A stretch of 44,884 nt of DNA from Clostridia bacterium (GCA_016281535.1 JAEEIT010000178.1:1-44884), one strand, 5' to 3'; counted from the stretch's first letter, positions 27,644 to 35,813 are shown. Numbers and translations are program-made. The notes: a model not told the origin generated them from the sequence alone.

Positions 27644-28684
27644 ATGGATAGTAAGAAACTCAAAGGTGGGATATTCAATAAGATATCCGATACGAATCTT
27701 CTTCTTGTGATCACGATCGTGATCTTCCTTCTGATGTATATCGGCGCGATCGTATTCCAGGGGAGCGGATTTAAGAAGCCGCAGATGTTCTTCAACATCT
27801 TAAATGCGAATGCGGCTCTGATCATCACGGCGATCGGTATGTCCGTCGTCATGATCTCCGGCGGGATCGATATCTCCGTCGGTGGTGTGGTAGCTCTGGT
27901 CTCCATGTGCTGTGCCGTCTACCTGGATAAAGCGAATGGTAACGTCTGGGTATCGATGCTGATCGCGATCGGGATCGGCCTGGCCTTCGGACTTGTGCAG
28001 GGCACACTCGTGGCCTACTTCGACATCCAGCCCTTCATCGTCTCTCTGGCGGGTATGTTCTTCGCCCGAGGCATGACGACGATCGTCAACACCAAGCCTT
28101 TTAACGTACAGAATCCGGCATTTGTGAAACTGAAGGAAACAAGGATCAAGATACCGGGAATGGGTTCTTACAATAAGAAAGGCATGTACATCTCGGCATA
28201 TATCGAAATCGGTGTGGTGGTCGCCCTGGCGCTTGTGGTAATATTGTTCTTGGTATTACGCTACACGAAGCTCGGCAGATCCTTCTACGCAGTGGGCGGA
28301 AATAAGCAGAGTGCCCTGATGCTCGGTATCAACGTAAGAAGGACCAAGTTCCTCTCTCACGTGATCTGCAGCCTCATGGCCGGTATCGGCGGATATGTGT
28401 ACTTCTTAAACGTCGGTTCAGGTGCTGCTTCCCATGCATCGGGCATGGAGATGAACGCCATTGCTTCCTCCATCATCGGAGGAACGATGCTCACCGGTGG
28501 CGTCGGCAATATTGTGGGCACGCTCTTCGGAGTGCTGTCGCTGAGTACGATACAGAATATCGTGGCATCCGCAGGTCTCGGAGAAGCCTGGTGGACCGGT
28601 ATTACGATCGCGGGAATGCTCTGTCTGTTCCTCCTGATCCAGAGTATCGTCATCCGACAGAAGAAGAGGGCGCTCAAGACCTAA
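27644..28684 (+). CDS. Sugar ABC transporter permease 2 (YjfF-like)
   Basis: The 346-residue membrane protein is the second RbsC-family permease. It shows ALIITAIGMSVVMISGGIDISVGG, DIQPFIVSLAGMFFARGMTT, FYAVGGNKQSALMLGI and ASSIIGGTMLTGGVGNIVG. Two non-identical permease genes in one operon are diagnostic of YtfT/YjfF-like furanose importers, since ribose-type systems use one. GGGGGAGG precedes the ATG, within the previous gene's end. Confidence 0.94.
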   Translation: MDSKKLKGGIFNKISDTNLLLVITIVIFLLMYIGAIVFQGSGFKKPQMFFNILNANAALIITAIGMSVVMISGGIDISVGGVVALVSMCCAVYLDKANGNVWVSMLIAIGIGLAFGLVQGTLVAYFDIQPFIVSLAGMFFARGMTTIVNTKPFNVQNPAFVKLKETRIKIPGMGSYNKKGMYISAYIEIGVVVALALVVILFLVLRYTKLGRSFYAVGGNKQSALMLGINVRRTKFLSHVICSLMAGIGGYVYFLNVGSGAASHASGMEMNAIASSIIGGTMLTGGVGNIVGTLFGVLSLSTIQNIVASAGLGEAWWTGITIAGMLCLFLLIQSIVIRQKKRALKT

Positions 28685-28696
28685 GGAGCAATGAGG

Positions 28697-29737
28697 ATGG
28701 GAAAGAAAACCCATATGGTGGCAATGCTACTCCTGCTGGCAATTTTCATGGTTGCCTGCCGGGGTAGTGTTGTTTCTGAGACAACAACAGAACAGACTTC
28801 GGAGACGAAAGTGGTAACGGTGGGATTCTCCCAGCTGGGTGCGGAGTCCGACTGGAGATCGGCCAATACGGATTCGATGCTGCAGGCGCTCTCGAAGGAG
28901 AACGGCTACAATCTGATCTATAAGAACGGCCAGCAGAAACAGGCCAATCAGGTCACGGCGCTTCGGATGTTTATCCAGCAGGAGGTCGACTATATCGTTC
29001 TCGCGCCCGAGACGGAGACCGGATGGGATTTCGTTCTGCAGGAAGCGAAAGACGCAGGGATCCCGGTCATTATCGTGGACCGACGGGTCGATGTGGCGGA
29101 CAGATCGCTCTACACCTGCTGGGTCGGTTCGGACTTCGAACTCGAAGGGCAGAAGATGGCGGCGTGGCTGCATGAGTATACGGAGAAAGCGGGAATCGCG
29201 TCTTCGGATCTGCATATCGTGAATATCCAGGGTACGATCGGATCGTCGGCCCAGATCGGAAGGACCCGAGGACTCAGTAATGCGGTCAGAGAATACGGAT
29301 GGGATCTCCTCGCTGAGGAGAGCGGCGATTTTACCGAAGTAAGGGGCCGCGAGGTCATGGCATCCTTCCTTCGCGAATACGACAACATCAATGTGGTCTA
29401 CTGTGAAAACGATAACGAGGCCATCGGTGCCATCGATGCCATCGAAGCGGCGGGCAAGCGTGTCGGCTCCGATATTAAGAACGGAGAGATCATGGTGGTT
29501 TCTTTCGACGGTATCAATGCCCAGGCGCTGGAATATCTAAAGCAGGGGAAGATCTCCTGTATCGCCGAGTGTAATCCGCTCCACGGACCTCGTGTCCAGG
29601 CGCTGATCGAGACTCTCGAGTCGGGTGGTACGCCGGAGAAGTATAACTACGTGGCAGAGACGCTGTTCAGCTCTGTTCCCGAGATCACATCCGTGACAAT
29701 AGGAGAAGAGACCTACAGTGTCGATATCGTGAAGTGA
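28697..29737 (+). CDS. Second sugar-binding lipoprotein of the importer (YtfQ-like)
   Basis: The 346-residue protein has a lipoprotein signal ending AIFMVAC with Cys21. It is closer to E. coli YtfQ than the first binding protein: VGFSQLGAESDWRSAN, NGQQKQANQVTALRMFIQQEVDYIVLAPE, GWDFVLQEAKDAGIPVIIVDRR, NIQGTIGSSAQIGR and SGDFTEVRGREVM. The ATG at 28691 is only two bases from AAGGAG; the ATG at 28697 has the right spacing. It follows the second permease by 12 bases. Two binding proteins at opposite ends of one operon suggest two related ligands, or one transport and one sensing role with the YesM kinase. Confidence 0.92.
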   Translation: MGKKTHMVAMLLLLAIFMVACRGSVVSETTTEQTSETKVVTVGFSQLGAESDWRSANTDSMLQALSKENGYNLIYKNGQQKQANQVTALRMFIQQEVDYIVLAPETETGWDFVLQEAKDAGIPVIIVDRRVDVADRSLYTCWVGSDFELEGQKMAAWLHEYTEKAGIASSDLHIVNIQGTIGSSAQIGRTRGLSNAVREYGWDLLAEESGDFTEVRGREVMASFLREYDNINVVYCENDNEAIGAIDAIEAAGKRVGSDIKNGEIMVVSFDGINAQALEYLKQGKISCIAECNPLHGPRVQALIETLESGGTPEKYNYVAETLFSSVPEITSVTIGEETYSVDIVK

Positions 29738-29811
29738 CCGGACTGTGCCGGGACTATCGTGAAACGACCGGGGACAAGTGCTTTTGGCGCGGAAAAATCA
29801 GGCGGAAAAAA

Positions 29812-30558
29812 TCATGTGGCAAGCTTGTAGAGCTCCTCGGAGTATAGTCCGAAATAGACGAAGTCGCTTCCTTCTTCCGCCGCATAGAGGAAATAGATGC
29901 CCGGCGTGCTGAAAGAATCGTAGACAGAGGAGGCCACATTTAACTCAACGGTCGTGTTGTTCTTACCTTCGTAGTAAATGTAGTAATGGGTCGTTTCGCT
30001 CGTATGTCCGTCACTGTCCGTTGACGTCGTGGTCTTCGTCTTCGCATCCAGAACATTCAGCGTGTACGGCTTGAAGGTGCATTTGTCCGGCTTCGGGTAT
30101 TTCGACATGGACAGGAAGGACCGGGACATAAAGAAGAATATCCCGATGAAGACCAGCGGGACCACGATGGAGAAGATGAGCCGGATCAGGCTGAATGAAT
30201 CGCCGCGCCGGGCGGCACGGAAGTACGAGAAGACAGCCGAACCGATGATGATCACCACCATAACAATGAGGAAGATGGACACGATCTTACTGAAGGCAGA
30301 GGTGCCGGCTTTACGGGATTCGTAGAAGAGACGGTACTCGGCGGAAAGAAAACGGTCCGTCAGTACGGCCTTATGCTCTTCGGGATCGAGCTCCTTCGCT
30401 TCGTCGTATGCCGCCTGCCGCTCGTTCTCATACGTGACGCGCTCCTTCGAGAAACTTCTTTCTGATTTCTGCATGGTGCTGACCATGAGAAAGAAGAGAC
30501 CGGCCATCAGGACGATGCCTACTAAAAAACCAAGAAAACCTTTAAGCTTCGAATTCAT
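29812..30558 (-). CDS. Membrane protein of unknown function
   Basis: The 248-residue protein has three hydrophobic segments: about 6-26 (FLGFLVGIVLMAGLFFLMVS), about 92-113 and about 125-150. A charged coiled region lies between the first two, and a C-terminal soluble domain contains TTTSTDSDGHTSETTHYYIYYEGKNN and a YFLYAAEEGSDFVYFGLYS end. The C-terminal part recalls DUF3592-like beta domains, but I would not name a family. The longer frame to 30606 is rejected because GGAGG lies just before the ATG at 30558. It is inserted in reverse between the importer and the GH127 gene. Confidence 0.65.
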   Translation of the reverse strand: MNSKLKGFLGFLVGIVLMAGLFFLMVSTMQKSERSFSKERVTYENERQAAYDEAKELDPEEHKAVLTDRFLSAEYRLFYESRKAGTSAFSKIVSIFLIVMVVIIIGSAVFSYFRAARRGDSFSLIRLIFSIVVPLVFIGIFFFMSRSFLSMSKYPKPDKCTFKPYTLNVLDAKTKTTTSTDSDGHTSETTHYYIYYEGKNNTTVELNVASSVYDSFSTPGIYFLYAAEEGSDFVYFGLYSEELYKLAT

Positions 30559-30664
30559 AATGTCCTCCCGCAAAGTACAGGTAGAATACCGTTGATGTAA
30601 GGTCATTTTACCATATTTCGAAACGGCGTGTTTGGTTGCTTTCCAGGCGTGCGTATATTATCAT

Positions 30665-30743
30665 TTTCCGTAGGAAAAACACGCGCGGATTCCTTAGGAA
30701 AACAGCTTGGAAACACTTAAGAAAAAACAACTTGGAAATACAT
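30665..30743 (+). promoter_or_regulatory. Repeated TwGGAAA sites upstream of the GH127 gene
   Basis: Four direct copies of TwGGAAAnACA-like sequence occur at 30671, 30695, 30707 and 30732, spaced 24, 12 and 25 bp. The first two also form palindromes (TTTTCC-GTA-GGAAAA and TTCC-TTA-GGAA). The last two share ACArCTTGGAAAyAC. They look like activator or repressor sites for this carbohydrate gene; the AraC-type regulator at 20721 is a candidate. TATATT near 30655 could be a -10 element. Confidence 0.4.
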
Positions 30744-30759
30744 ACGAAGAGGTGAAAAT

Positions 30760-32871
30760 ATGGGAAGTCAGCCGATAGAGATCAGAAGAGTCCGGATCGA
30801 GGATCCGTTCTGGAAGAGCAAACAGGAACTGATCCGAAACGAGGTGATCCCCTATCAGTGGGAAGTCTTAAATGACCGGGTCCCGGAAGCGGAACCGAGC
30901 TACTGCATGCATAATTTCCGCGCGGCGGCAAAGATCGTGGAGCAGGCGCGGGAGGCGAAGGAGACGGGGAAGGTCTTCGAGGCGCCGAAGTATACGTACC
31001 GGGGATTTCAGGCGTTGCCGGAAGACCCGCGGAACCCGAAGGACGACGAGTTCTACGGATTCCTGTTCCAGGACAGTGATTTTGCCAAATGGATCGAGGC
31101 CGTGGGATATTCTCTCGCGACGCACCCGGATCCGGAGCTGGAGAAGACGGCGGACGAGGCCATCGACCTGGTGTGCCGGGCGCAGACAGAGGACGGCTAT
31201 CTCGACACATATTACATCATCAACGGCATGGACAAAGTGTTCAGCAATCTTCGGGACCACCATGAGCTTTACTGCCTGGGGCATCTGATCGAGGGCGCGG
31301 TGGCGTACTTCCAGGGCACGGGGAAGGATAAGCTTCTGCGCGCGGCGATGCGTTTCGCGGACTATGTGGAGGCGCGGTTCGGGACCGAGGAAGGGAAGAT
31401 CCACGGGTATCCGGGACATGAGATCGCGGAGATGGCGCTGCTGCGGCTAAGCGAGGTCACGGGTGAGGCGCGCTACGCGAAGCTGGCGCAGTATTTCATC
31501 GACCAGCGAGGGCAGGCGCCGCTGTATTTCGATATGGAACATCCTCAGGCACCGGGCGAGCCGTATAAGGTGGACTATTACCATCAGGCGCATGTGCCGG
31601 TCCGGGAGCAGTCGGAGGCCGTGGGACATGCGGTACGTGCGGTGTATCTCTATTCGGGCATGGCGGATCTGGCACGGCGGACGGGCGATGCGGCGCTTCT
31701 TGCTGCGTGCCGGAATCTCTGGAGAAGTATTGTTTCCGAGAAGATGTATATTACCGGTGGCATCGGGGCGACGCATATGGGCGAGGCGTTCTCGTTCCCG
31801 TTCGATCTTCCGAATGACACGGCCTATGCGGAGACGTGTGCGTCGATCGGGCTGGTGTTCTTCGCGCGGCGGATGCTTCAGATCGAGGCGCGGCGCGAGT
31901 ATGCGGATGTGATGGAGCTGGCGCTGTATAACGGGATATTGTCGGGGATCGCGCTCGACGGGAAGAGTTTCTTCTATGTCAATCCTTTGGAGGTGCTGCC
32001 GGAGGCGTGCCGTCTCGACGAGCGAAAGATGCATGTGAGGCCTGTGCGGCAGAAGTGGTTCGGCTGTGCGTGCTGCCCACCGAATCTGGCGCGGCTTGTG
32101 GCGTCTATCGGGACGTATGCATATACCGAAAATGAGGAGACGCTGTTCGTGCATCTGTATATGGGATCGTCGCTTCGTAAGAACGGGCGGGAGATCTCGG
32201 TGGAAAGTTCTCTTCCGGGAAGCGGGCGCGTGGTCGTGCGTGTGGGCGCGTGCGACGGCGGTGCGGCTTCGGTTGCGGAAAGCGATAGGGCGGAGGCGGC
32301 CTCGGGGCGTGAAGATGCGTGCGGGGCGGCGCGGCCGCTGGTTCTGGCGCTCCGGATCCCGTCCTGGTGCGAGGATAAGTATGAGGTGCTGTTTCAGGTG
32401 CAGGGGGAGCGTGTCTCCGGTCTTGGCGAAGTGCGGGACGGGTATCTGTACGTAACGGTGCCAAATCAAGAGACGGTGATCGAGCTTCTCTTCGAGATGC
32501 GGGCGAAGTTCGTGGTGGCAGACCGGAAGGTGACCGAAGATCTCGGAAAAGCCGCTGTGGTGCGTGGGCCGGTGGTGTACTGCGCCGAGGAGGCGGATAA
32601 CGGCCGAGGACTCGGGGAACTGTATGTGGATACGGAATACGAACCGGAGGTCACGGGCGAAAGTGCTTTTGCCAAGGAAGAGTGCGCAGATTTTCTCGAT
32701 GTGCGAGGATGGCGGATCGTGCCGGAGGAAAAGGGCGCCGGGTTCGCCGGAGGCCTGTACCGCACGTGGTCGGGCGCAAGGCGCGAGGCGTGCGTGATCC
32801 GGATGATTCCGTACAGGCTGTGGGCGAACCGCGGCGAAGGTGCGATGCGGGTGTATCTGAACCGCGGGTGA
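30760..32871 (+). CDS. GH127 beta-L-arabinofuranosidase (cytoplasmic)
   Basis: The 703-residue protein belongs to the DUF1680/GH127 family. The (alpha/alpha)6 barrel fills about residues 1-440, followed by beta-sandwich domains. Residues equivalent to the B. longum HypBA1 active site are present: acid/base Glu342 (MGEAF), zinc ligands Glu358 and Cys360 (YAETCAS), and Cys438-Cys439 (GCACCPPN) providing the nucleophile and zinc ligand. There is no signal peptide, so it acts on imported oligosaccharides. This fits the furanose importer just upstream. An Ala/Gly/Glu-rich insertion of about 30 residues near 500-525 breaks the beta domain. The gene is richer in GC, especially GCG alanine codons, than the importer genes. 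Confidence 0.9.
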   Translation: MGSQPIEIRRVRIEDPFWKSKQELIRNEVIPYQWEVLNDRVPEAEPSYCMHNFRAAAKIVEQAREAKETGKVFEAPKYTYRGFQALPEDPRNPKDDEFYGFLFQDSDFAKWIEAVGYSLATHPDPELEKTADEAIDLVCRAQTEDGYLDTYYIINGMDKVFSNLRDHHELYCLGHLIEGAVAYFQGTGKDKLLRAAMRFADYVEARFGTEEGKIHGYPGHEIAEMALLRLSEVTGEARYAKLAQYFIDQRGQAPLYFDMEHPQAPGEPYKVDYYHQAHVPVREQSEAVGHAVRAVYLYSGMADLARRTGDAALLAACRNLWRSIVSEKMYITGGIGATHMGEAFSFPFDLPNDTAYAETCASIGLVFFARRMLQIEARREYADVMELALYNGILSGIALDGKSFFYVNPLEVLPEACRLDERKMHVRPVRQKWFGCACCPPNLARLVASIGTYAYTENEETLFVHLYMGSSLRKNGREISVESSLPGSGRVVVRVGACDGGAASVAESDRAEAASGREDACGAARPLVLALRIPSWCEDKYEVLFQVQGERVSGLGEVRDGYLYVTVPNQETVIELLFEMRAKFVVADRKVTEDLGKAAVVRGPVVYCAEEADNGRGLGELYVDTEYEPEVTGESAFAKEECADFLDVRGWRIVPEEKGAGFAGGLYRTWSGARREACVIRMIPYRLWANRGEGAMRVYLNRG

Positions 32872-32880
32872 GGTGGGCGT

Positions 32881-33035
32881 CCTACGTTTAGTCCCACAAA
32901 TCAAGGCGAAGTGTGGGACTGTTTGTGGGAATCCTACGTTTAGTCCCACAAATCAAGGCGAAGTGTGGGACTGTTGGTGGGAATCCTACGTTTAGTCCTA
33001 TAAATCAAGCCAAAATGTGGGACTGTTTGTAGGAC
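32881..33035. repeat. Three tandem 52-bp palindromic repeats (family B)
   Basis: Units begin with CCTACGTTTAGTCC at 32881, 32933 and 32985, an exact 52-bp period. Each holds the arms AGTCCCACA and TGTGGGACT with a 13-bp loop (AATCAAGGCGAAG). In unit 3 the left arm is AGTCCTATA, whose two changes still pair as G-U. Units 1 and 2 are nearly identical. The array fills the gap between the convergent GH127 gene and the minus-strand gene at 33097. Confidence 0.9.
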
Positions 33036-33037
33036 AA

Positions 33038-33062
33038 GAGCCCCGAACCCGCTCGTTTTTTT
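33038..33062 (+). terminator. Weak terminator-like element after the repeats
   Basis: GAGC-N9-GCTC is followed by G and seven T residues. The stem is only four base pairs, so it is a weak candidate for ending GH127 transcripts. Confidence 0.3.
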
Positions 33063-33096
33063 CATTTCTAACGGCGAAGCTTCCCCCGACTAAGGC

Positions 33097-33861
33097 TCAC
33101 TTGATGAAAATGGTGGCGTGGGCGGCCAGAACGCACAGAATCTTCAGTTTCACGACCTCGATGTTGATTCCGCCGTTGGTATTTTCATAGGTGAAAAGAA
33201 TATCGTATCCTTCTTTCATGCCGCTGTTAAGGTAGAGACTTGTCTTGTTCAGAGACCGGATGCTGTAGTTTTCTTCATCCATTTTGCCGAAATGCTCGAT
33301 AAAGAAGAAACGACCGGTTTCGGGGCAATACACGGCGAAATCTACATAGAACGATTCACCGTTGATCTTAATGAAGACTTCGTACTTGTACTCAAGACCA
33401 AGTTCTTCAAGACACTGCGCAAGCATCACCTCGGACTTCGAACGGAAGAACCGCCCGTTATAGGGGTTGTTTCGCGGGACGTCCGGATCGTTCCTTTCCT
33501 GGAGGGCGTCGAAGGCCTGACGATTGAATGGCGAAGGGAATAGCGGGGAGGCAGATGATTCCGACGCAGAAAGGGGATCAAGTTCTTCTCGATACATGAG
33601 TCTGTCCAATCGTTCGCGAAGAGCATCTGCCTCTGCCATTTTGGATAAGAGATCTTGAGCACAGGGAGAGGTAAGAAAGTACTCATGGGTGATTCGTTTA
33701 CCGTCTATATACTCAGAGTACCGAGCGACATGATAGCGCTTGCTGCCTCTCATTTTGACTCCCAACTTCACACAGGGAAGTTTGGAAAGTCTGCTGTTGA
33801 TGTAGTTCAGGTTTTGTTTTCGTATGGCCAAAGCCAGCCGGTAAAACTCTGCAGCAATCAT
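33097..33861 (-). CDS. Unknown protein with PD-(D/E)xK nuclease-like C-terminus
   Basis: The 254-residue protein starts at the ATG at 33861, preceded by GAGGTG; an upstream in-frame start at 33921 lacks such a site. The N-terminal half is basic and helical (MIAAEFYRLALAIRKQNLNYINSRL, then YHVARYSEYIDGKRITHEYF). The C-terminal half shows a PD-(D/E)xK-like order: SKSEVMLAQCLEELGLEY, then VDFAV, then FFIEHFGKMDEENY. The VDF and IEHFG pieces resemble those of endonuclease-like domains in some helicases. No catalytic lysine is obvious directly after the Glu. It could be a nuclease or a derivative of the fold. Neighbours include a GIY-YIG-like gene. Confidence 0.6.
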   Translation of the reverse strand: MIAAEFYRLALAIRKQNLNYINSRLSKLPCVKLGVKMRGSKRYHVARYSEYIDGKRITHEYFLTSPCAQDLLSKMAEADALRERLDRLMYREELDPLSASESSASPLFPSPFNRQAFDALQERNDPDVPRNNPYNGRFFRSKSEVMLAQCLEELGLEYKYEVFIKINGESFYVDFAVYCPETGRFFFIEHFGKMDEENYSIRSLNKTSLYLNSGMKEGYDILFTYENTNGGINIEVVKLKILCVLAAHATIFIK

Positions 33862-34023
33862 TCCTGTCACCTCTGTTCCTCTCGTGCCCGTGATCACTGG
33901 TCCAATACAGTTGGCGTCCACGCTGTCACTTTGCTTATTTACCCGCGATTATACAGGAAAAAGGCGTTCCTAGATTCGACATTTTTCGACAAAAAGACGA
34001 GGATTCGTGCTTGTGCGAGATGG

Positions 34024-34869
34024 CTATTCGGTGACGCGGACCTTCAGATTCTCCGAGATGATGTCCGAGGAAAACTGCATCATCTTGAAGAAGTCGTCAA
34101 GCGTCTCGTTGCCATCGAAGAGTCGGGTCAGGATCAGCTTGGCCATGCGCGTGGTGACGTAGCCGGAGCTTCCCAGATTCTGTGCGAGCTGGTGGAGGAG
34201 CTTGCGACGGTCTTCTCTGGAGAGGGCGTCGACAAACTGTCCGATCCTCACTGTCAGCGTCTCGTCAAGCTCCTGTTCTGACCAATTCAGACAAGGATTC
34301 CCGTGTACAAAATCGCGCCATTCGATGCAGTAACGGCCGGGTCCGAAGACAGACTTGTCAATGGCTTTAGCGATTTCGTCGCGATCGTTGTACCACTTAT
34401 GGACCTCGTAATATCTGTCCTTCCGCAGGATACAGAGGTGGTTTCTGCCCTGCAGGATAGGAAGATCGCTCTGGATCGCGGCCATTTCGGCGGCACGGCG
34501 CTCTGAAAGATACGAATAGCTGAGGGATCCGACTTCGAAGGTCACGAACTGCACCTCATGCTCCTCGAGCCCGAAGTAGGAGCGGGAGTCCTCATGCATG
34601 TGGAAGATATGATCTCCCAGGCGTGCATACGGCTTCACGGATTCGCCGCGGTAAAGCGGGATACCCTTGTAGCGGATGAGGTAGATCCGGCAAAGCGGTT
34701 CGTCCATGCGCTCATAGATCGTGTCAGCGAACTCGTCACCGAAGTGGGTCCTGACGAAAGCGTGTCCCTCCTCGCTGGCGAGGAAAGCCTGAGCAGGTTT
34801 GCGGATATTATCCAGAAACCACTGCTCACATTCATAGTTTCTCGTTTTGATGGTAGTAAAGCTTTTCAT
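34024..34869 (-). CDS. GIY-YIG nuclease-like protein
   Basis: The 281-residue protein contains, at about 60-145, the order of motifs seen in GIY-YIG domains: RIYLIRYKG (62 onward), LYRGES (72-77), Arg83 and His87 in YARLGDHIF, and Glu128 in SERRAAEMAAIQSDLPILQGRN. The first Tyr-Ile pair is not a literal GIY, and the call rests on this spacing. The rest is helical and charged, ending in a region rich in Leu and Asp. AGAAAGGA precedes the ATG. It lies between the PD-(D/E)xK-like gene and a putative DNA-binding gene on the same strand. A role in DNA repair or mobile-element defence is possible but unproven. Confidence 0.6.
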   Translation of the reverse strand: MKSFTTIKTRNYECEQWFLDNIRKPAQAFLASEEGHAFVRTHFGDEFADTIYERMDEPLCRIYLIRYKGIPLYRGESVKPYARLGDHIFHMHEDSRSYFGLEEHEVQFVTFEVGSLSYSYLSERRAAEMAAIQSDLPILQGRNHLCILRKDRYYEVHKWYNDRDEIAKAIDKSVFGPGRYCIEWRDFVHGNPCLNWSEQELDETLTVRIGQFVDALSREDRRKLLHQLAQNLGSSGYVTTRMAKLILTRLFDGNETLDDFFKMMQFSSDIISENLKVRVTE

Positions 34870-34996
34870 TTTTCTTCATCCTTTCTGGTTGCAGAATTTC
34901 TTCGCTTCGGGCCTCCCGGGTGTGCCTCGAAGTTTGAGATGATTCTACCGAATCGGACGAAGTGCTCGTAAGGGAGTTATCTATAAGTCGGACTTT

Positions 34997-35650
34997 TTAT
35001 GAAATTTTCCCCTGAGACGATCTGGACTCGGGATGAAGGAATCTTCGGATCCCGCTAAAACTTAGTTTGTATAAATCGGTCGAGCCGTAATGCTCTTTCT
35101 TCACAAGCCCGCGTGCGATCAGATTCTCCAGCCCGCTCATGATCCCGCTCTCTTTATACTCGTAAGGCTTTCCGGCTTTTACCAGCATGGGAATCGTGAC
35201 GCTCCGGCATGGCAGGTACTTGAATGTTTTGGTCAGTTCTCCGTCGGCGTAGCTTACTGTTGGCTGTTTTAAATCCTTCACCAGATAATCATAAATGTCG
35301 CCCTCTTTCTTCGAACAGGGCATCGACGCACCATCGCTCAGCATAAGAAGATTGTAGACCTTCTTGGCATTGCTGGATAATATACTGTCCTTCGACAGAT
35401 TCACACGAAGAAGTACTTCGGGTATGTTCAGAATATCAAGTACCGGCACCTTGGCTACCTTTGTGCAAAGCTTCTCAAGATTATCCTTATTCGGAATCTC
35501 GCTTAACGATCTCCAGCGCTGGATACTCTTAGGGCTCATATCTTTCCATTCACCTGCATATTTGTGCTTCAGTTCTCTCGCTATTGTTACCTGCTTCTGG
35601 GAATATACCACGGAAAGAAGAGCTTCCGCATCGATCAATCTGGATTCCAT
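34997..35650 (-). CDS. Putative DNA-binding protein of unknown function
   Basis: The 217-residue protein has an N-terminal region with a helix-turn-helix-like look (ITIARELKHKY-type segment VTIARELKHKYAGEW, then MSPKSIQRWRSL). A C-terminal region resembles a winged helix (GIMSGLENLIARGLVKKEHYGSTDLYKLSFSGIRRF). I do not recognise the family. AAGGAGG lies at good spacing before the ATG. A TATAAT on the minus strand at 35688-35693 is its likely -10 element. It is the first gene of a minus-strand group with the two nuclease-like genes, so it may regulate or belong to their system. Confidence 0.55.
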   Translation of the reverse strand: MESRLIDAEALLSVVYSQKQVTIARELKHKYAGEWKDMSPKSIQRWRSLSEIPNKDNLEKLCTKVAKVPVLDILNIPEVLLRVNLSKDSILSSNAKKVYNLLMLSDGASMPCSKKEGDIYDYLVKDLKQPTVSYADGELTKTFKYLPCRSVTIPMLVKAGKPYEYKESGIMSGLENLIARGLVKKEHYGSTDLYKLSFSGIRRFLHPESRSSQGKIS

Positions 35651-35687
35651 GCTGATCCTCCTTCATGCTGCGCATATGTATGCGATC

Positions 35688-35731
35688 ATTATACTACAAA
35701 AGCACTTGCCCTCTTTCCTCTGGTGTATAAT
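35688..35731. promoter_or_regulatory. Divergent promoter region
   Basis: Perfect TATAAT hexamers face both ways: minus strand at 35688-35693 (towards 34997-35650) and plus strand at 35726-35731 (towards 35814). Together they form the inverted pair ATTATAC/GTATAAT. The -35 hexamers are poor. An AAAAGCAC octamer (35698-35705) lies between them. Confidence 0.5.
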
Positions 35732-35746
35732 AGAGGCACGATTACG

Positions 35747-35784
35747 GTTGCCGCCCGAGAGCATTCCGTCTCTGCGGCGGCAAC
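35747..35784 (+). promoter_or_regulatory. Strong leader hairpin before the NlpC/P60 gene
   Basis: GTTGCCGCC pairs perfectly with GGCGGCAAC, and AGAG/CTCT extend the stem inside. It begins about 10 bases after the predicted transcript start and has no U-run. It may stabilise the mRNA or control translation; the distance to the start codon is 29 bases. Confidence 0.5.
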
Positions 35785-35813
35785 GAGTAAAGAAGGGATT
35801 CATTCTGACATAA

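Noticed and set aside
31447-32949. 500-codon open frame on the minus strand opposite GH127
   Set aside because: It is antisense to a gene with full catalytic motifs. High GC content removes stop codons, and the frame's composition (many Arg, His, Pro) is typical of a shadow.
32881-33035. Ordinary terminator for GH127
   Set aside because: None of the three hairpins is followed by a U-run; only the weak element at 33038-33062 has one.
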